DNA of 64,000 bases from Gymnogyps californianus (taxonomy: Eukaryota; Chordata; Aves; Accipitriformes; Cathartidae). Shown here one piece after another: positions 55,911-64,000 of this stretch; position 1 is the stretch's first letter, and the number at the start of each line of letters is the position of its first letter. The translations under genes were made by a program, and so were the position numbers. The DNA lies in assembly GCF_018139145.2 (NCBI RefSeq), contig NC_059473.1:4394503-4458502 (forward strand), in the 5' to 3' direction. The notes under the pieces were generated by a model that saw nothing but the letters and a program-made list of their open reading frames with translations, was not told the origin of the DNA and did no database searches.

Positions 55911-58900
55911 GTGTGTGAGTGTTTTATAGATACTTGTAAGAACTAAGTAAGTGCATAAGTGTTGTTTGATGTCTCAATCATGCACGTGTATTTGTGATTA
56001 AATTGCAGCATCATGGTACAGGCTTTTTATCTGTCAAGAACAGGATATCATTGAATGCAGAGCTACTCCAAATCTACGAGAACTTAAAAGAATTTTTATC
56101 TGCATTGAGTTTTGAAGCTGGATTAAAATGAGTGAGCTGGCGTACAAATGACCCAAGTATGCAAAATGTCAAACTAAGCTATGTTAAAAACATGTTTATC
56201 TTTGCCTTCCGCTGCCACAGTGCTGATCATACCATTTAAACAGTCCGTTAAATCTATGAATAAGATTAGTTTCCATGATTCTGTTTCTAGAAATTGCTAT
56301 ATGGATGTCCTGTATATGTGCAGTTGGTATACTGGGAAGGCTACAGCGTATGTCCTACTGTCACATGTGTGTTTAACTTGCTGCACTGTGGAGCTGTGCC
56401 TGTTTGCTTGATGTCCAGAAATCTTGGAGAAAGGGCCAGAATTTTAAATTCAGTAATGGCTCCAAGAGAGAAAGACGACGTGCTAGGAGAAATTTGGACA
56501 TATGGTTGCCCCAGTCTGTAAACATAGAACTATGAATAGCATGGGCATATTTGATGTAACTGAGAGGACACTTCTCTTTGCCAGAAGGGAGTTGATTTTT
56601 TTAAAAAACATTGTTTCCTGTTCTTGTTGAGTGTACAGACATAACTGTATCATGTTGGGAAACTGCTCCTGTGCATCAGATGCTTGCTTGAGCAATTATG
56701 TGAAGTTCCCTGCTTCTGTTTAGGCACTTCCCTCTCCGCTCTAGGCAAATGTAAAACCTTAAGTTATTATTGACATCCAAGAGAGCAGTATACATAGACA
56801 TATACTGAAGACATTCCTCCTGCAGCTGTTCTTGGTGAAATCTAATCTGTATGAACTGTACCACTGTGTTCTGAGTTTTTTTTTCTATTTCTTAATAATT
56901 AGGAAGTAAAGAAGACTGCACTCATGTTAAATTTATCTTACTACAGGAACAGATTTAGTGTTGAATCCCCTATTGGCTATACCTATAAATAAAACCAGCC
57001 AAAGGCTTTTCCAGTCTTGAGGCCAAGTGACAGCACAGAATGGCTGTGTCCCTGAGGTTAATGTCTCGTCCTGTCTTTGAGCATCACGATGGTGGAGGTT
57101 GATGGAACCGTCAGCCAGTCTGAAGGCTACAGCAACTGACACAAAGTTGCACAGGACTGCATGAGCTCCTCTACTTGGGAATCACAAGGGCTTTGAATAC
57201 TAACGTGATAGGTGCTGCTGCTATTCCAAGTGGGCAGCATCCTCAGTTTGTGGAAGACTGTGCACCCCCCGCAGCCCTTAGTAGATGCCTGTTGCTTGTC
57301 AGTCTGGTGTGGGAGAAGTGTGTGTCCTGCTGTTTTCCATTGTTGTGCTCTGCAAGTGACGCTGTCCTCAGTGACATAGCTGGATGCTGGGCTGATATAT
57401 TCTGGTTAACGGTGTTCAATGTCCATTGAAAAAATTACTGTTTCCACCACCCCACCCTTGCCAGGTTGTATTCCTGCCTGTTCTATAGCTTGTTTGGTGT
57501 TACAAATCATCTCGCCTTAAATGCATGTCTCCATCTTCCTCTTTCCCTGTGTGCTAAGTGTGGAAAACAAACGAACTTCATCTGAACTCTGTTCTGGGCC
57601 TGATTCCATTATGGGACACAGGTGGCAATGGCTGAGACTGCCATGATGCTTCTCTTTGTCTGGGCTTGGAGTGCTGATCCCTGAGAACAACAACTGAGCA
57701 GGAAGGAAGAATCCTGCATGGTGGCAGCCTTGGACTAGGACCCTCCCAGCTAAACAGCTGTTGCAGCTTATAAAGAGTGGATAACAGCATTGCGCTGCAT
57801 CTGAGCAGCAGTTTTCATTCTATACCTGCCTGTAGGTGACCTTTAACTTACATCTGGTTTTGCACTGGGTTTGTGGACCCTGATGGCCTACCTCCCTCAG
57901 CTTCTAGGCTGCCTCCCCATAGATAATGAGGGAGATCTTTCTGGAGTTTTATCCTCTAAGGTCTCATGCCACTTCTCATCACTGAGCTTCCAGCTCTCTG
58001 GGATGCCTCCTGCTAACACAGGTCCCAGAAAAAGTTGAAGCTGCTTTGCCTTCACTGTGATTTGGAATATCCAAAAGCAAATCTTCATTACCGGATTAAG
58101 ATTTCAGCACATAAATATTTCCAATGGTCAAGAGGATTGGTTGCTAGAAGAACTTTTTGGTACCAATATCAGCTTATGTAGCCTCTGGCGTGGCTATGAT
58201 AGCCCAAAGGTATGTGATTCTGTTGAATGAACAACATCAGGATACTTCTCTTCCTTTTTCTTCCTCCCAGGAGGTATTTTGTGCACAGATCTGTGCTCTG
58301 TATTTTGCCACATAAACTTGCTAAGGCCTGGCCATCATCGACACAGGTAACAATCAGGCAGGGAGGAAAATAACTGCCTGAGATTGGCTCTAGTAATAAT
58401 GCCACTGAATGCTTAATCATGGCTGGATGTGGCCTTTGTTCGAAAGAGATGGTGCCCATGACTGAACTTCTTTTAATATTTTTTTAATCGCTTCTGCTTG
58501 AATTGCTGCCACATTTCCATTTCAATTATTTAAGGCTAGGAAAGCACAATGATAATTTTATTTTTAGTTGTTATATCCAATTTTATTATATTTTGCATTT
58601 TCATTCAAACTATAGCAATTACTTTAGTATCCATGGTGACAAAACATGCTAGGACAAACATGAAAAGACCTTGGTCTGGCAGCAATTTCCTTACTGCTTA
58701 ATTAGTTGCTCCTTTGAATTAAAGGTATATTTACCTCCAAATGATCGAAATAAACCGCATGATTAGCTGTATCATTTGTCATCTTTGAAAGTGCTCTGCA
58801 AGCTTTTAGTGTCCTTTTTTTGTTTGTTTGTTTGTTTTGAGGAAACTCCATTGAAGTAAAATGTTTTAACTGCTTGCTAAACCTATTTTCAATGTATACT

Positions 58901-59470
58901 ATCTGTAAAATAGTAGGCACACTTCAGAGGTGTCTGCTTTCCTCGCATCAAATAGTAATTTCTATTTTCGCAACAGGAATTCTGTACTTATTCCTTGTGG
59001 AACAGAGTTATGAGAAGATACTCTGCCATCGTTATGAGATCAAAAGGGACAATGCTGGTCCCTTTGCCTTTTGATACCCATTTAGTTTTCTTTCCCAGGG
59101 AATTTGTAGGTTTCTCTCATATATTGGTCAGGATATCTTGCTAATTTATGTATTCTCATCTATATGTTGAATATTAAAATAAAAATAGACTTTGTTATTT
59201 GTGCTGTAACACAAAAAGTGACATTTCCTTGTTGGCTGATTTTTATTGCCCAAAAGGGACTTTGATCTCACAAGCTGAAAATGATAAGCATGTTATATAG
59301 TTCGTGGATTGCTCTCAAAGGCTTATTCCAGTCTTTCACCTTGTCCTCACTGAAGCATTTGTCAAGATAACAAGTAACTTATGATATGGCAAATGAAATG
59401 ATTCTTTACAAGTATTGTATATGAGAAACGACCATCTGTTTTTGCCTTCAGCAGGGTATTTTTTCTGCAG
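55911..59470. other. Intergenic DNA
   Basis: About 3.6 kb between SANBR and the next gene. No exon, repeat family, RNA gene or CpG island was recognised. There is a (TTTG)n simple repeat near 58818-58836. Confidence 0.55.
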
Positions 59471-59545
59471 TGCTCATGGCGCTTTCTAGATCTCTGGTTT
59501 TTGTCTTGATTGGTTGGGTTACGTTCATCTGTCTCGATGCACAAA
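59471..59545 (+). CDS. Unknown secreted gene, exon with start codon and signal peptide (CDS from 59476)
   Basis: ATG at 59476 (context CTCATGG) is preceded by TATTTTTTCTGCAG at 59457-59470, a strong acceptor, so a noncoding exon probably lies upstream. Twenty-three codons plus one base, then donor AAA|GTAAGT. Confidence 0.6.
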
Positions 59546-62500
59546 GTAAGTAGTGTTATTTTTATAAATGCTTGTGAGTCTGTTCCTGCTTTTATTGAAA
59601 TTGGAAAAAATTAAATTTATTAAATTCATATAAATCACAATCCTAGAGGTTTGAAATATATTGATCTGTTGACTGATAAAAAAACATCTAAACAAGCGAT
59701 CTTGGTGCCCGTGGAAGTGGTCTGTGGACTTTCAAGGGCTCAGTGATCACAAGTTGAAAACCACTGCTCTTCTATGTACAGTGGGTTTTTACAAGTTCTC
59801 TTCAAACTTTTTCGGGTTTGGTTATTTTATATCTGCAGCAGACATTAAATAAAATACCTCGGCTGAAGCTGAGTCTGAGGATCTATAGTTTTGAAGTTGG
59901 GATCAGTTGAATTCCTTGCTGCTGTTAGTCTGCTAACTTAGATTGGAGTAGTTACCATTTTTACGTCTGGTATTCGTTGTAGAGGTAAGGACTCCGTTAA
60001 AAGTTCTCTCCGGTGTATTGAGGAGAGGGCTTCCAGAAAGTGAAAACTGTGCCATCCGCTAGCTGAATCTGGGAGTAGAAACAGTGTCTGCGTGCCTAAA
60101 CTTGAGGTCTTAATATAATTGTGGTCCTTCAGCCTTCCTGGAGAATCTTCACAACAGTGAAAATGCTCAAGTGTCTTTCCTTTGTTTCTGATAGCTCCAG
60201 AGGATCACCAGGAATGGCTGAGGGAAATTTTTTCTCCGGGAAAAAAGCAACAAGAGTTTTTAATTTTTCCTTTATTCAACTGAGATGTAACATTCCAACT
60301 ACTTCCAAGCTTCCAGTTTTTTGATCTTTTTCAGTAGTCCAGAGCCCTGCTTTTCAAAGTAGGCTTTTGAATACTCAGAGATGGAGGCAGTGAATTAGAC
60401 CCGTAACCAGCAGCTGCTGACTGTAGAAGTATTCTCTAGGGTTTTGTTCAGTTACTTGTGTAGAAATCTGTCCGCTGCTCACTTTTATAAATGAGATCCT
60501 ATAGAGTGGTGCAAATATGAAGGCTTCTGCCTAGCCAGGCAGAAATAGCCCACTATATCTTTTACCAGCTATCACTTTGACTATACGGGAAGGATGGCAA
60601 GGGGAAGAGTGGGGACGCTCTTAGCATGGGTGCAAACCCACATAAGACCACAAAAGTTGCACAGGTATTCATAAGAGCATAGATTGCACTATGGCAGCTT
60701 TGCTGAGTGATTCTGGTCAGGGAAAGAGGAAAAAATCTGGTGGGTTTCTGTGTGTATAGTTTGTAGGTCTAGAAAAAAAGTCTGTCACTTTTTATCACAC
60801 AGAGAAAATGTCGAGAGAGGTCACTGAGGTACAATAAACCACTTATGAAAGCCACTTCTCAGGAAAAAAAACTATATTTCAAAAGTGCCAACTTCTATAA
60901 AAGTTTAAGGAGAATTAATTTCAGGTAGATCTGTCAATGTGCCTTTAACCTAAGCTCTTGGATTCTTGCTAACATATCAGTGGTGAATAGCTTTGTGTTT
61001 ACAGTTTTCTTGGGAGTAGAAAACATTTGCGAGGCCAGGGTACAAAAGTAGTTTCGGTTATGACTGGTGGAAATGTTTCAGCAGGAAACTAACAAACAGT
61101 GATTTGTTATTGTCAGGCAATAAAGCCCAAGTTTCAGTCTGGTCAGGGTACAAAGTAATGACAGTGCTGTAGCTAGACATTTTCACATCCTTTTTTGATA
61201 GCTGCTTTTTAAGTTGTGAAGTCCTTCATTGTAGAATTTTTTGGGGCAAGGATAGATTGGGTCCACGACACCAATGTTTACCTACTCCGTGTAATGTTGT
61301 ATTGTTTTAAACCCTGAAAATTATGTCAAGGTGCCACCATGATAAATATCTTTCAGCTTAATTTGAACTAGTGCGTGCATCTGATTTTATATAGCATAAG
61401 TGTTTTTACCTTGTACTATTTCTGGCAATAGTCCCTCTGTGTCGTTCGTACATGACTTTTCCTTTTCTTTTTAGAAACCACAAGTATAAATTGTGACGCA
61501 ACACCCAACCCACTCACGCTGTCAGGCTTTTTGGATGAATACACAGGTAAAATCATGATTCTATCCTAGAATCGTCTGATTTGCTCCCTAATGCGCATAG
61601 TACTTTAATTATAAAAATACACGAACTATGTGAAGCATTAATCTATATTATTAATTGATTTACAATAGTCTTCATGGCTGGATGCAGCACCTGCCTACAT
61701 GGCATACTGCTTAGTAGAATAAATAAATATAAAAATCAAAATTCCCTGATCCAACGATCTCACTGTCTGAATAAGAGCAGGCAAAGGGAAAGGAAACAAG
61801 TACAGAAAAATTGATGTTTACAGTTCACCTTGTCCAGTCAGCCCACAAGAGCTGATCTCTTCCTTCCCTCCTACATCAGAAGGAACCACTGCCACCGCAG
61901 CCCTGCTCTGCTTCCGGAGCTCTGCTCTGCTTCAGACTGGAGCCTCTTTGAAAGCCAATTTTTTGTTTTGTCGGGGCAGTAGGGAGAGCAGTTGGGGTAC
62001 AGAGGAACAAGCAGGCTTGCAGTACAGGGAATTACAGGATCAGTGCTGGCCGCTCGATGTATTTGCATTTTCTATTCTAGTTTTCTTTGTTATTGTAGTG
62101 CACACTGTATTATTCTAATGATTATTTAATTTGTGCAACCTGACAGGGTTAACATTAATTTATCCCCACATTTTCTATGCTTCCTTAGCCTAGCTGGCAA
62201 GGTGTGATTGTGCCTTGGAGACAAAATCCCATGCTGGGGGAAGTACAGTGACTGCAAGAGAGCACAGTGCAGAAGAGGAGTAGACAGTACTTTTTTTTTT
62301 TTTTTTTTTTTGTATTTACATTGCAGATGCAGTGCAGCAGATAACTCCATCCTCCTTTCCTCCCACCACTAACCAGCGAGGTTACTCTTGTTAGCTAAAG
62401 GGTAGGGCTGTTGTCTGTGACTATGCTGTCCGTTAGAGGCAGCCCGACAGTCAGGATTTGACTTGTCTAATGGATATATGGCGATCTCACAAGGCAAAGC

Positions 62501-64000
62501 TTTAGGTTATGGCCAAAGTGTTTATGTCATAACCTTAGGATCTCATGGAAGCATGTGCTAGGCCCATGCTGGCTGTCCACAGGCAATCTGCATTGCTTCT
62601 TGCTTTCAGCAAGATACAGAAAACAAGTATCATACAGAGCAGTGTTTTTTTCCAGTCACTGTTGAAACATTTCTTTCAAAGCTGTAAGAGCATAGCTGTT
62701 GTGTCTGACTCTTGCATGGAGATAGAAAGGAACAGAATTACCTTTCACCCTGATTCCTCTCCATTTAATTTTTAAGCAGCTATCAAGAAGTCTGGTGCTT
62801 TGTGTGCGTCATATGTATAAGTGTACCTGCTGACATGTCTGTAATGAATAAACAAGAGGGACAATCAGCTTCAATTTTTCCCGACACTTCCTTTTTGTTA
62901 GGCGCTCTCTGCTGGATGGAATACTGTTTCCTAGGCAGCTGCTTGATACTTCTTGTCTGAATGTATCCAGCTCTGGAAGGGAGATTAGACAGTATATCAG
63001 CAGGCAAAGATAGATTTTGTTTTCCAAGAACGTTTTCTTCCAACAGTTTCAACACTGCACGCAATCGTGTGATACCACGCAACGCTGTGCCCCTGAGACA
63101 CGGCCCAGTTGTTCTGTGCTCACTGCCATCTGACTGGACTTTCTCCTTAGACACAATTATAGTCCAGTATCTTTGGACTGGTAGCTGACAGCATTCCAGA
63201 CACTCCCTGCTGTTGGAAGAAGGCAAGGTTCCCTTCCTTTAGGCACTTAGAGAGCAAGACCACAAGTCTCTATGTGGAGATTAGAGATGGGACTGTTACA
63301 GAAAGGGTTTACTAGCTTAAATTAGTAGTGATGGAGTACAAAAACGATGGAGTAAGAAAGAAACACAGCTAGCAAGTTTCCTGAAGATCATGGAAAATAG
63401 TTGGGATGTTCAGGAAAGATTTTGGAGGGGAGAGGGGATTGTGGGTTTGCAATCCAGGTAATGTGTTCCATGAGAAGATAAGTATTGTTTCATAATCACA
63501 AATGTCTTGATAATATGAGTAAGGTAACTTTAATCTGTTTAATAAAATTGCCAGTAGCACCACACTGGATGGTTTAAAAGGATGAATTTCAAACGCACGT
63601 TCAAACACAGATTTGGTGCTTAACCAAGCAAGCAATACACTCACTACTGAAATGATAGTAAGTCTAATACGAATCATGATAATTACAAATAAGAAGTTTT
63701 AATATTTTCAAGACAATAGTTCCTAAATGCATGGTTGCAGAAAATCACGTTCAAATTGATTCAAAGGTTGCATTGTTGTGTTGGCGTTCTGTACATATAG
63801 CAACAGATTAAAAGAGGGGCCATGCACTTACCATTCTGTACCAAAATCAAAATTTAAACAACCAATACATATGAAATGAACCAATGGATTTCTTTTCCAT
63901 AAAGCAATCTAATTTGTTACACTTTCTCTTACAGGTTATATAGAATGGATTACAAATATCCCACCCAATGTAAATTTGAAATTAAAAGAGTATCTGTTCT
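59476..64000 (+). CDS. Unrecognised secreted-protein gene, 5' part (continues past right edge)
   Basis: Three exons join in frame with phase-1 introns: 59476-59545, 61475-61546 and 63935 to the edge. The product begins MALSRSLVFVLIGWVTFICL. This is a typical signal peptide with a hydrophobic core and likely cleavage after LDA (residue 22). The mature start is QKTTSINCDATPNPLTLSGF, and exon 3 continues GYIEWITNIPPNVNLKLKEY. One cysteine (residue 30) is seen so far. All three junctions have good splice sites: GTAAGT, TTTTCTTTTTAG, GTAAAA and CTTACAG. Symmetric phase-1 exons are common in extracellular proteins. I could not match it to a family, and the human neighbours expected here (C2orf74, AHSA2, USP34) do not fit. 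It may be a lineage-specific or fast-evolving secreted protein. The gene model is fairly convincing; its function is unknown. Confidence 0.6.
59546..61474 (+). other. Intron of the unknown secreted gene
   Basis: AT-rich, 1.9 kb. No repeat family or exon recognised. Confidence 0.5.
61475..61546 (+). CDS. Unknown secreted gene, second coding exon
   Basis: 72 nt after acceptor CTTTTTAG, ending ACAG|GTAAAA, phase 1 to 1. It encodes TTSINCDATPNPLTLSGFLD followed by EYT. Confidence 0.6.
61547..63934 (+). other. Second intron of the unknown secreted gene
   Basis: 2.4 kb with a T22 run near 62290-62311. It also holds a 147-codon minus-strand open frame (62783-63226) without recognised motifs. An additional exon of the secreted gene could be hidden here. 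Confidence 0.45.
63935..64000 (+). CDS. Unknown secreted gene, third coding exon (cut by window edge)
   Basis: Acceptor TCTCTTACAG, phase 1 entry, open to the end of the window. It encodes GYIEWITNIPPNVNLKLKEY plus LF. Confidence 0.58.

Noticed and set aside
62783..63226. 147-codon minus-strand open frame inside the intron of the unknown secreted gene
   Set aside because: No recognisable domain or partner exon. It is slightly less AT-rich than its surroundings, so I keep it as doubtful and did not call it.

Overview
The window is nuclear DNA from a bird. It has split genes with GT-AG introns, no operons, two GC-rich promoter islands in an AT-rich background, CR1-type LINE fragments, and two solo LTRs of an endogenous-retrovirus family I recognise from neoavian birds. 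The gene order (PUS10 on the minus strand, PEX13 and SANBR/KIAA1841 on the plus strand) matches the REL-PUS10-PEX13-KIAA1841 block of human 2p16-p15, so this is ordinary conserved autosomal synteny.

Layout. (1) 1 to about 18 kb, minus strand: the 5' part of PUS10. Six coding exons were traced by hand; they encode about the first 230 residues, including the zinc-binding cysteine pairs. The pseudouridine-synthase catalytic half lies beyond the left edge. (2) About 17.95-19.1 kb: a CpG island, apparently a shared head-to-head promoter for PUS10 and PEX13, with a G-quadruplex-like GGGCC repeat just before the PEX13 start. (3) 18.8-23.1 kb, plus strand: complete PEX13 in four coding exons, 398 codons. 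(4) 23.1-28.3 kb: the 3' region of PEX13 and intergenic DNA. (5) 28.3-29.35 kb: a second CpG island with a cluster of CRE-like sites, the SANBR promoter. (6) 32.5-55.9 kb, plus strand: SANBR in 20 coding exons plus a long 3' UTR. The assembled CDS is one base short of an open frame; the defect lies in a G run of coding exon 14. (7) 55.9-59.4 kb: intergenic, nothing recognised. (8) 59.4 kb to the right edge, plus strand: the first three exons of a secreted-protein gene I do not recognise.

The three named genes act separately: PUS10 in RNA pseudouridylation and microRNA processing, PEX13 in peroxisomal protein import, and SANBR as a nuclear BTB/SANT regulator of antibody class switching in mammals. 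Their adjacency is syntenic, not functional. I found no CRISPR array, tRNA, rRNA or autonomous mobile element, and no evidence of a new multi-gene system. The points most worth checking are the SANBR frameshift, the unnamed secreted gene at the right edge, and the inverted LTR pair that brackets SANBR coding exons 4-11.
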